A DNA stretch of 44,674 nt from Actinomadura kijaniata NBRC 14229 (GTDB taxonomy: Bacteria > Actinomycetota > Actinomycetes > Streptosporangiales > Streptosporangiaceae), in assembly GCF_001552175.1 (NCBI RefSeq), contig NZ_BCQR01000074.1, positions 1 to 44,674 of the forward strand, given 5' to 3'. Each line of letters starts with the position of its first letter. Position 1 is the first letter of the stretch. The notes beneath the pieces are model-generated. The model saw nothing but the letters and a program-made list of their open reading frames with translations. It ran no database searches and was not told the DNA's origin. Position numbers and translations under genes: made by a program. This document shows positions 7,580-13,635 of the stretch, piece by piece.

Positions 7580-8178
7580 GCACCTACACGATCCCGAACG
7601 TCATCGCGCAGCACCCCCGCGGTGAACGGATCATGGACGTCTACTCGCACCTGCTGACCGAGCGGATCATCTACCTCGGCACCGCCATCGACGCGGGCGT
7701 CGCCAACGCCCTCGTCGCGCAGTTGCTCTACCTGGAGGCCGACAGCCCCGACCGCGACATCCAGCTCTACATCAACTGCGAGGGGGGAGACCCGAGCGCG
7801 ATGCTCGCGGTGTACGACACGCTGCGCTACATCCGCCCGCAGGTGGCGACGACGTGCGTGGGGCAGGCCGTCGCGGTCGGCGCGGTGCTCCTCGCCGCGG
7901 GCGCTCCCGGGAAGCGCGCCGCGCTGCCCCACACCCGCGTCGTCCTGCACCAGCCGACGGGGCAGGGGCGCGGCGCGATCCCGGACCTCATCCTCCAGGC
8001 GGACGAGGTCGTCCGCGTCCGCGCGGACATCGAGCGCATCCTGTCCCGGCACACCGGGCAGGACACCGCGACGCTGCGCGCCGACACCGACCGCGACCGG
8101 GTCTTCACCGCGCGGACGGCGCTGGACTACGGCCTCGTCGACCACGTGCTGGAGGAACGGCAGCCGCTCCCCGCCTAG
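7576..8178 (+). CDS. ClpP-like subunit lacking the catalytic serine
   Basis: This 200-residue ClpP-fold protein is translationally coupled to the catalytic subunit. Where ClpP has GQAASMGA it reads GQAVAVGA, placing A100 at the nucleophile; the codon is GCG. H125 (VVLHQPTG) and D189 (ALDYGLVDHV) remain, and the oxyanion loop is changed from PGGS to EGGD (69–72). It therefore cannot work as a classical serine protease and probably serves as a structural or gating subunit in a mixed barrel with its neighbour, as inactive ClpR-type subunits do in cyanobacteria and plastids. It converges on the PopR-like gene, with only 3 bp between stops. Confidence 0.9.
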   Translation: MSTYTIPNVIAQHPRGERIMDVYSHLLTERIIYLGTAIDAGVANALVAQLLYLEADSPDRDIQLYINCEGGDPSAMLAVYDTLRYIRPQVATTCVGQAVAVGAVLLAAGAPGKRAALPHTRVVLHQPTGQGRGAIPDLILQADEVVRVRADIERILSRHTGQDTATLRADTDRDRVFTARTALDYGLVDHVLEERQPLPA

Positions 8179-8181
8179 CGG

Positions 8182-8547
8182 CTAGGCGGCCAGGGCGTAG
8201 GCGGCCTGGCAGGTCGGGCCCGCCGGAGCGGTCGCGGCGGGCGCGGCCAGGAGGCTCCTGGCGACCTCGAACGTGAGGTCGGCGAGCGTCAGGTCCAGGG
8301 CGCCGGCGACCGCGGCGATCATCTCGCTCGACGGCTCCTTGACACCGCGTTCGATCTCGGAGAGGTACTGCGGGGAGATCCCGGCGCGGCGGGCGGTCTC
8401 CACCAGGATCTCGCCGCGTTCGACGCGCAGGCGCCGCAGGCACCGGCCGAGCGCGTCGCGCCACAGCGGCTCCGCCGGACGGCGCGGCGCGCCCGGCCCG
8501 TGCGGCGTCTCGTCGGCGGGCGCGGGCGGTCGGGTGATCTCGGCCAT
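8182..8547 (-). CDS. PopR/ClgR-like XRE regulator with ssrA-like C-terminus
   Basis: This 121-residue XRE protein has a helix-turn-helix at about 33–88 (LGRCLRRLR, ETARRAGISPQYLSEIERG, KEPSSEMIAAV), with the SQ/YLSE.ERG.KE.SSE core of the ClgR/PopR family. In Streptomyces, PopR activates clpP3-clpP5 and is itself degraded by ClpP1P2 through its C-terminal alanines. Here the last residues are CQAAYALAA, and YALAA is identical to the end of the classic E. coli ssrA tag. Position beside a clpP pair supports the same feedback logic: loss of housekeeping Clp activity stabilises the activator. A palindrome lies 40 bp upstream of its start. Confidence 0.85.
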   Translation of the reverse strand: MAEITRPPAPADETPHGPGAPRRPAEPLWRDALGRCLRRLRVERGEILVETARRAGISPQYLSEIERGVKEPSSEMIAAVAGALDLTLADLTFEVARSLLAAPAATAPAGPTCQAAYALAA

Positions 8548-8586
8548 GCGCCCACCGTAACCCGGCGGCGCGAACGGGCACCACGC

Positions 8587-8605
8587 GTTCCGCTGATCGC
8601 GGAAC
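8587..8605. promoter_or_regulatory. Candidate ClgR/PopR-type operator
   Basis: GTTCCGC and GCGGAAC form perfect 7-bp arms around TGATC, 40 bp upstream of the PopR-like start. ClgR and PopR boxes in actinobacteria are GC-rich dyads built on a CGC/GCG core, so this fits autoregulation. Confidence 0.5.
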
Positions 8606-8622
8606 GACGGCGGGACCGGTTC

Positions 8623-8994
8623 TCAGGCGGGGCCGGGCGGTGTGACGACCGAGGAGAGGGCCTGCGCGGTGCGGCCGACCACCGCGCGGCCGTCGTCGGC
8701 GGTGATGATCGGTCGCTGGAGCAGGGCCGGGTGCCGGGCCAGGGCGGTGATCCAGCGGTCGCGGTTCCGCGCGTCGCGGGGCCAGTGGGCGATGCCGAGC
8801 TCGGCGGCGGCCGGGTCGCCGGTGCGGGTGATGTCCCAGGGTTGCAGCCCGAGCCCGGCCAGCACCCGGCGGATCTCCTCCTCGGTGGGGGGATCTTCCA
8901 GATAGCGGCGGACGGTGTAGGTGGCGTCGTGGGCGTCCAGGGTCTCCAGGGCGACGCGGCACTTGGAGCAGTCGGGGTTGATCCAGATTTCCAT
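8623..8994 (-). CDS. ArsC/Spx-family thioredoxin-fold protein
   Basis: This 123-residue protein has the ArsC fold. The N-terminal MEIWINPDCSKCRVALETL places C9 and C12 in a CSKC motif, and RPIITADDGRAVVG near residue 93 is the conserved ArsC segment with the cis-Pro region. Classical R773 ArsC has a single Cys at the first position, whereas a CxxC is more like Spx or a thiol-disulfide oxidoreductase. It could reduce arsenate with mycothiol/mycoredoxin or act on another thiol. It is the last gene of a four-gene operon with folE, 12 bp apart. No arsenic transporter is nearby, which weakens the arsenate assignment. Confidence 0.8.
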   Translation of the reverse strand: MEIWINPDCSKCRVALETLDAHDATYTVRRYLEDPPTEEEIRRVLAGLGLQPWDITRTGDPAAAELGIAHWPRDARNRDRWITALARHPALLQRPIITADDGRAVVGRTAQALSSVVTPPGPA

Positions 8995-9006
8995 GGCGTC
9001 CTGTTC

Positions 9007-9684
9007 TCAGGCGGTGAGGGAGAGGAACTCGGCGCGGGCGCGGGCGTCCTCGCGTAGCGCGCCGAGCAGGGTGGAGGTGGTGGTGCGGGCGCCGGTGGCC
9101 TGCGCGCCGCGCAGGGTCATGCAGGTGTGGTCGGCCTGGATGACGACGCCGACGCCCCGGGGGGCCAGCTCGTGGTGCAGCAGGTCGGCGACCTGCCGGG
9201 TGAGGCGTTCCTGGACCTGGGGACGGCCGGCGAAGTGCTCCACGACGCGGGCGAGCTTGGACAGGCCGACGATGCGCGGGCCCGGCAGGTAGCCGACGTG
9301 GGCGATGCCGGTGAAGGGCAGCAGGTGGTGTTCGCACACCGACCGCATCGGGATCGCGCGGACCAGGACGAGTTCGTCGTAGCCCTCGTCGTTGGGGAAG
9401 GTGGTCAGCTCGAACGGGCGGGGGGTGAACAGCTCGGCGTAGGCGCGGGCCATGCGGGCCGGGGTGTCGCGCAGGCTCTCGCCGTCGGTCGGTACGCCCA
9501 GCGCGTGCAGGAACCGCCGGGCGGCCTGTTCGGCCGCGGCCAGGTCCACGCCGCCGGTGCGCGCGTCCCCGCCGGGCGCGCCGTTGCCGGGTGCGCCCCT
9601 GCCGGGCGGACGGCAGCCGAGCGCGGTGCCGCCGAGCCCGCCGGCGCCGGCTCCCGTCTCGGACTCCGTGTCGGATCGCAGCAT
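9007..9684 (-). CDS. folE: GTP cyclohydrolase I
   Basis: FolE converts GTP to 7,8-dihydroneopterin triphosphate, the first step of folate and pterin synthesis, as a zinc enzyme in a homodecamer. The zinc ligands are visible as C117 and H120 in SVCEHHLLPF and C188 in QADHTCMTLRG; their spacing equals that of the E. coli ligands. GLSKLARVVEHFAGRPQVQE (140–159) and ATGARTTTSTLLG (196–208) are further signatures. The first 45 residues are a Gly/Pro-rich extension not needed for catalysis. Its stop-to-start distance from the upstream membrane-protein gene is one base. The redox neighbours suggest a specialised second copy rather than the folate-operon copy. Confidence 0.95.
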   Translation of the reverse strand: MLRSDTESETGAGAGGLGGTALGCRPPGRGAPGNGAPGGDARTGGVDLAAAEQAARRFLHALGVPTDGESLRDTPARMARAYAELFTPRPFELTTFPNDEGYDELVLVRAIPMRSVCEHHLLPFTGIAHVGYLPGPRIVGLSKLARVVEHFAGRPQVQERLTRQVADLLHHELAPRGVGVVIQADHTCMTLRGAQATGARTTTSTLLGALREDARARAEFLSLTA

Positions 9685-9685
9685 G

Positions 9686-10093
9686 TCAGCCGCCGTTCAG
9701 GGTGGCGACCAGGACCAGGGCGAGGGTGACGACGGCCAGCAGGCCGTGGCCGACCACGAGGGGCAGGGGGATGGCCCGTTCGGGCACGTCGGTCGTGGTG
9801 CGGGCGCGGTGGGTCGGGATCCAGCGGGCGAGCATGACGAAGCCCAGCAGCGCGACCGGCAGCAGGACGGCCAGCGCGGTCCAGGCCAGTGCGGTGGTGT
9901 CGGTGGCCAGATGGAGGATCCAGGCGACCAGACCGGCCGCGGCGAGCAGCATGTGCCCGAAGACCACCGGCGCCGGGAAGCGGGTGCGGCCCGCTCCCCG
10001 GTCGCGCAGCCCTCCGCGCCTGATCCACAGGCCCAGCATGGAGAAACCGCCGAGAGCGGTGAGCAGCCAGGTGACGAGTGCGGCGACGGCCAT
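9686..10093 (-). CDS. Four-helix membrane protein
   Basis: This 135-residue integral membrane protein has four predicted helices (about 2–23, 42–63, 69–90 and 111–132). Each pair carries a His in the GHxLLA context: FGHMLLAAAGLVAWILH and VGHGLLAVVTLALV. The repeated GHxLL pattern suggests an internal duplication and possible haem or metal coordination, though that is inference. I cannot name a family. It is co-transcribed between the DUF2231 gene and folE. The ATG at 10093 fits the first hydrophobic helix. Confidence 0.75.
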   Translation of the reverse strand: MAVAALVTWLLTALGGFSMLGLWIRRGGLRDRGAGRTRFPAPVVFGHMLLAAAGLVAWILHLATDTTALAWTALAVLLPVALLGFVMLARWIPTHRARTTTDVPERAIPLPLVVGHGLLAVVTLALVLVATLNGG

Positions 10094-10158
10094 GGTGTCG
10101 TCCTGCCTTTCCGAGCGGGTCGGAGCTTGTCGGTTCGTGAGGTCGGAGGGGCGGCCGT

Positions 10159-10659
10159 TCAGGAGCGGAAGCCCTCGGCCTGGGTGGTCTCGTCGGCGAC
10201 CCGGACGCCGTAGCGGTAGGCCAGCCTGCCCCCCAGGAAGCCGGAGACCGCCAGCGCCGCCAGGCTGACCGCCGACAGGACGATCTGCCCGGCCCCGACC
10301 GGCGCGGAGACGGGACCGGCCCGCCACGCCCAGGAGGCCCCGTAGGCGGCGGTGACGGCCAGGTTCAGCACCAGATGGACCCGCGCGGTGCGGAACGCGG
10401 CCGTGCCGGGCGGGATCGCCCAGTAGTCCAGGAACCCGAACACCGCCGCCGCCAGCGCTCCGATCACGCCGAGGGCGATCAGCCAGAGCGAGGCGCGGAC
10501 CAGGAAGGCGGGCTCGTCGACGACGTGCGAGGCCAGGTCGAAGACCAGGCTGGCCACCCAGCTCCCGATCGGCACGGTCACCAGGATCGGGTGCAGCGGA
10601 TGCCCGTAGGGGCCGGCCAGCGCCGTGACAGGCCGCTTGGCTCGTTGCGGATCGGTCAC
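10159..10659 (-). CDS. DUF2231 membrane protein
   Basis: This 166-residue protein carries the DUF2231 signature GHPLHPILVTVPIGSWVASLVFDL near the N-terminus and four to five membrane helices. Histidines in the HPLHP motif are thought to bind haem or another cofactor, and such proteins often sit in redox operons. The GTG at 10659 was chosen because GGAGG lies six bases upstream and a good promoter sits behind it. It leads an operon with a second membrane protein, folE and an ArsC/Spx-like gene. The regulator gene at 10776 diverges from it, so it is the likely controller. Confidence 0.88.
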   Translation of the reverse strand: MTDPQRAKRPVTALAGPYGHPLHPILVTVPIGSWVASLVFDLASHVVDEPAFLVRASLWLIALGVIGALAAAVFGFLDYWAIPPGTAAFRTARVHLVLNLAVTAAYGASWAWRAGPVSAPVGAGQIVLSAVSLAALAVSGFLGGRLAYRYGVRVADETTQAEGFRS

Positions 10660-10683
10660 TGTCCACCTCCAATTCACCAACAA

Positions 10684-10712
10684 GTTTTAGTCTTATTGCC
10701 GAGGCGGGTCAA
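10684..10712 (-). promoter_or_regulatory. Sigma70-type promoter of the DUF2231–folE operon
   Basis: On the minus strand TTGACC (10712–10707) and TAAAAC (10689–10684) are separated by 17 bases. The TSS would fall near 10677, about 18 bases before the GTG at 10659. The sequence around it is unusually AT-rich for this window. Confidence 0.6.
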
Positions 10713-10775
10713 TGACCTGCGCAGAGATCGTGTCAAAGTCTTTTTTGCCCATCTCAGTAGGTGTAATCTTGGAGC

Positions 10776-11501
10776 GTGACCCAGGACGCGTCCGCCTTGC
10801 AGGCGGTGGCGGCGCTCAGCGATGAGCTGCGCCGCGACATGTACGAGTTCATCCGCCGCTCGGCGGAGCCGGTGACGCGCGACCAGGCCGCGCAGAGCGT
10901 GGGGATCTCCCGCAAGCTGGCGGCCTTCCACCTGGACAAGCTGGTCGCCGTCGGGCTGCTGGTGGCCGAGTACGCCCAGCCGGGCGGGCTGCGGCGGGTG
11001 GGACGCGCCCCCAAGGTCTACCGGCCCTCCGACCGGCAGGTGCAGCTCAGCATCCCGCAGCGCGAGCACGGCCTGCTCGCCGAGATCCTGCTGGCGGCCG
11101 TCCGGGAGCAGCGGCCCGGCGAGAGCGGCGTCCAGGCCGCGCTGCGCGTGGCCGCCGAACGCGGCCGGCGGCTCGGGCGGGCCGAGCGGGACCGGCTCAA
11201 GCCCGGACGCCTGGGCGTCGAGCGGGCGCTGACCTGCGCGGGCCAGATGCTGGAACGGCACGGGTTCGAACCCGCCCGGCACGGCCCCACCCTGGTCCGG
11301 CTGGCCAACTGCCCGTTCCATCCGATGGCCGCCCAGGACCCCGACCTGGTCTGCGGGATCAACCACGCCTTCCTGGCGGCGTTCCTGGAGGGGCTGGACG
11401 CCGCCACCGTCACCGCGACCCTGGCCCCCCGCCCCGGCGCGTGCTGCGTCGAGCTGGGAGCGCCCGCCGGCGAACGGGAGGCCGGGCCCGACGACGACTG
11501 A
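10776..11501 (+). CDS. SufR-like winged-helix regulator with Cys cluster
   Basis: This 241-residue regulator has an N-terminal ArsR/DeoR-like winged helix (about 8–75, with QAAQSVGISRKLAAFHLDKLVAVGL split across the HTH) and a C-terminal sensor part. The sensor has C179 in NCPFHP, C193 in LVCGINHAFL and C223/C224 in PGACCVEL. The CPFH–LVCGxN pattern is that of SufR-type regulators, which bind a 4Fe-4S cluster and respond to iron–sulfur status or nitric oxide. The start is GTG; TGTAAT at 10762–10767 would place transcription at the start codon, so the mRNA may be leaderless. It diverges from the DUF2231–folE operon. Confidence 0.82.
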   Translation: MTQDASALQAVAALSDELRRDMYEFIRRSAEPVTRDQAAQSVGISRKLAAFHLDKLVAVGLLVAEYAQPGGLRRVGRAPKVYRPSDRQVQLSIPQREHGLLAEILLAAVREQRPGESGVQAALRVAAERGRRLGRAERDRLKPGRLGVERALTCAGQMLERHGFEPARHGPTLVRLANCPFHPMAAQDPDLVCGINHAFLAAFLEGLDAATVTATLAPRPGACCVELGAPAGEREAGPDDD

Positions 11502-11583
11502 ACGGGAGGCCGTGAGGGCGGGCGCCGCCGTGATATTTTCGACGTCGCCGTGCGCCGCGTCGCGACCGAAGGAGGTGAGACCC

Positions 11584-11628
11584 ATCAACGCTGTGACAGC
11601 TCGGGCCTCCCTCCCTCGCATGGCCTAG
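11584..11628 (+). CDS. Putative leader peptide ORF
   Basis: AAGGAGGTGA at 11569–11578 is a near-perfect match to the anti-Shine-Dalgarno sequence but lies 90 bases before the hydrolase ATG. Eight bases after GGAGG, a 14-codon frame (N-A-V-T-A-R-A-S-L-P-R-M-A after the first codon) ends in TAG at 11626–11628. The first codon is ATC, one base from ATG; an in-frame GTG at 11575 overlaps the Shine-Dalgarno and another is at 11593. It probably serves ribosome-mediated attenuation of the hydrolase gene. Confidence 0.45.
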   Translation: MNAVTARASLPRMA

Positions 11629-11643
11629 GGAGCGCCCGCGAGG
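11603..11643 (+). promoter_or_regulatory. Competing hairpins of a transcription attenuator
   Basis: GGGCCTCCCT (11603–11612) can pair with AGGGAGCGCCC (11627–11637, one bulge). CCTCGC (11614–11619) can pair with GCGAGG (11638–11643). The two helices cross, so they exclude one another or form a pseudoknot. The first arm overlaps the leader ORF, so a stalled ribosome would choose between them. Confidence 0.45.
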
Positions 11644-11667
11644 CATTCCGAAAGGCTTGGAACGCGC

Positions 11668-12384
11668 ATGCGCTTCACCTCTCAGACGTCGTCCGACGGC
11701 GTCACCGAACGTTCCTTCACCCTCGGCGAGATCCCCGGCGTGCTGTGGGCGCCGGAGGACGCCGAACCCCGCGCCCTGGTCCTCATCGGGCACGGCGGCG
11801 GTCAGCACCGGCGGGCTCCCGGCGTCGTGGCACGAGCCCTCCGGCTGGCGGCCGGGTGCGGGTTCGCGGCGGCCGCCATCGACGCCCCCGCCCACGGCGA
11901 CCGGCCCAGGTCCGCCGAACACGAACGGATCATCACCGGGATGCGGGCCCGCATGGGCGGCGCGGGCGACCCGGCCCCGCTGCTGGCGGAGCTCCACACG
12001 CTGCTGGCCGCCCAGATCGTCCCGGAATGGCGGTCGGTCCTGGACGCTCTCGGGGACATGGGCCCGGTGGGGTACTGGGGCCTGTCGCTGGGCTGCGCCC
12101 TCGGCGTTCCGCTGGTCGCCGCCGAGCCCCGGATCCGCGCGGCGGTGCTGGGGCTGAGCGGGACGGCGGCGACCTCGGCCGAGGCCGCCGCCGGGGTCAC
12201 CGTCCCCGTGCGGTTCCTGGTGCAGTGGGACGACGCGCTGGTGCCGCGCGAAGAGGCCCTGGCGCTGTTCGACGCCCTGGCCTCGAAGGAGAGGACGCTG
12301 CACGCCAACCCCGGCGGTCACGGGGACGTGCCCGCCTTCGAGACCGACAGCGCGTCGCGGTTCCTCGCCCGGCACCTGGGCTGA
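11668..12384 (+). CDS. Alpha/beta hydrolase
   Basis: This 238-residue alpha/beta hydrolase of dienelactone-hydrolase or esterase type has GHGGGQHR at 41–48 as the oxyanion loop, the nucleophile elbow GLSLG with S140, D188 or D189 in VQWDDALVP, and H218 in PGGHGD. All three catalytic residues are therefore present. No signal peptide is visible, so it is cytoplasmic. The long structured leader suggests control by ribosome stalling, which in actinomycetes is often tied to ribosome-targeting antibiotics. A role in antibiotic ester cleavage is therefore possible but only inferred. A strong hairpin terminator follows. Confidence 0.85.
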   Translation: MRFTSQTSSDGVTERSFTLGEIPGVLWAPEDAEPRALVLIGHGGGQHRRAPGVVARALRLAAGCGFAAAAIDAPAHGDRPRSAEHERIITGMRARMGGAGDPAPLLAELHTLLAAQIVPEWRSVLDALGDMGPVGYWGLSLGCALGVPLVAAEPRIRAAVLGLSGTAATSAEAAAGVTVPVRFLVQWDDALVPREEALALFDALASKERTLHANPGGHGDVPAFETDSASRFLARHLG

Positions 12385-12401
12385 CACCGCCGCCCGCCGT
12401 C

Positions 12402-12434
12402 CGCGCCGCCCGGGACCCGTTCCCGGGCGGCGCG
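12402..12434. terminator. Bidirectional hairpin terminator
   Basis: Perfect 14-bp arms (CGCGCCGCCCGGGA and its complement) enclose a 5-base loop, between the convergent hydrolase and 12439 genes. Confidence 0.8.
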
Positions 12435-12438
12435 CCCG

Positions 12439-12972
12439 TCAGGGGTAGGAGGTGTCGTGGACGCCCACCGGGGCGCCCATGGCCTCCTGCAACGACTCCA
12501 GCAGCGTTTCCAGGTCGCGGCCCTCGGGCTCGTTCAGGAACGCGGTGACGGCGGCGTGGACGTCCACGGTCGCGTCCGGACGGTCCGCGTCGTACCCGCC
12601 CATGAGGAAACGGGCGAAGGTGGGCGATGCCGGATCCTCGTCGAGCACCCATCCGCCGCCGACGTCGCTGAACATGTACTCGGCGCAATAAACGGTGAGC
12701 AGCAGGTCGAAGGGCTTGTAGCCGACGCTCTCGTAGAGGGTCAGGTCCTCGGAGGCGCAGATCGTGCGCATGTGCGTGAGGCCGTGGCTCGGGTGTTCGA
12801 GGAGCGTCTCGGGCGGGTCCCAGCGGGACAGCACGCCCAGGTGGACGACCAGCTCGCGGCTCGCCTCGATCCAGTCCGGCAGCAGTTCCCGGCGCTCGTC
12901 GCGGACGCGGGCCGCCGCGTCCGGGGTCAGCGGGTCGGGCAGCGGCTGCTCCGGATCGAACGGATACGCCAT
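12439..12972 (-). CDS. Hypothetical protein
   Basis: This 177-residue acidic protein is one I do not recognise. It has a Pro/Asp-rich N-terminus (YPFDPEQPLPDPLTPDAAA), a helical middle, and an aromatic stretch (ESVGYKPFDLLLTVYCAEYMF) followed by short acidic segments. There is no signal peptide or membrane helix. The ATG at 12972 is preceded by AGGAGG four bases upstream, which decides the start. The 207 bases to its right (12973–13179) show no convincing gene. Confidence 0.7.
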   Translation of the reverse strand: MAYPFDPEQPLPDPLTPDAAARVRDERRELLPDWIEASRELVVHLGVLSRWDPPETLLEHPSHGLTHMRTICASEDLTLYESVGYKPFDLLLTVYCAEYMFSDVGGGWVLDEDPASPTFARFLMGGYDADRPDATVDVHAAVTAFLNEPEGRDLETLLESLQEAMGAPVGVHDTSYP

Positions 12973-13179
12973 GAAACCTCCTGATCTCGACCGGGCGAAC
13001 CCGCCCCCTAACGCACCGGGCACCCGCCAGGTCCGGACCGGGACGCCCATGCGTTCATCCGCCCCGGTGCGGGGCCGCCGCCCAGTCCCGCGCGGCACCC
13101 TGCCGAGTTCGCGCCACCGCTCGCAGGAGAGCCCGGCGCCGGGTGGGGGAGTCGCCCCCCGCCCCGTGCGCGCCCGGCG

Positions 13180-13635
13180 TCATCGCAGGTCGTGGAAGTC
13201 GGCGCAGGTGTAGGTCGGCGGGTCCGGCGTCCCGTCGGCCACCTCGATCGCCTTCACCCCGGGCAGGGCGGTCGCCGTGCAGGCCAGTTGGGCGAGGGCG
13301 GGACGGGGGAGGGGGCGCTCGCCGGAGGCGTCGACCCGGACCCCGGTCTCGGCGAAGCCGACCTTCAGGTCCTCGGGGACCGCCGAGGTCATGCCCCGGT
13401 TCCTCTCCTCCTCGGTGGGGCCCGACCGGAGCTGGTGGAACGCCAGGAGCCGATCGTCCTCCACCCCGGGCCGTCGCACCGGGACCAGCCTGCCGTCGCG
13501 GACGAGGTACAGGGTGTTGGGCGGATGCTCGCGGTCGGCCAGCGGCGGCCCCCCGGCGATGATCGTGCCGGTGGGCCGGATGCCGCAGGCGCTCAGCACG
13601 GTCACCAGGACGACCAGGACGGCACCCGCCTTCAC
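13180..13635 (-). CDS. GerMN-domain lipoprotein
   Basis: This 151-residue secreted lipoprotein has a signal peptide ending in VLSAC, with C17 as the lipidated residue. The mature part has a GerMN-like domain: TLYLVRDGRLVPVRRPG, then LLAFHQLRSGPTEEERNRGM (about 63–82) and AVPEDLKVGF. GerMN lipoproteins such as LpqB work with their sensor kinase (MtrB) at the cell surface. Its GTG start overlaps the stop of the kinase gene as GTGA, so the two are made together. It probably tunes the kinase's sensing; ligand unknown. Confidence 0.85.
   Translation of the reverse strand: MKAGAVLVVLVTVLSACGIRPTGTIIAGGPPLADREHPPNTLYLVRDGRLVPVRRPGVEDDRLLAFHQLRSGPTEEERNRGMTSAVPEDLKVGFAETGVRVDASGERPLPRPALAQLACTATALPGVKAIEVADGTPDPPTYTCADFHDLR

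Noticed and set aside
11265..11280. GGTTCGAACCCG, like a tRNA T-arm
   Set aside because: It lies inside the SufR-like regulator gene and codes for HGFEPAR; no acceptor or anticodon stem surrounds it.
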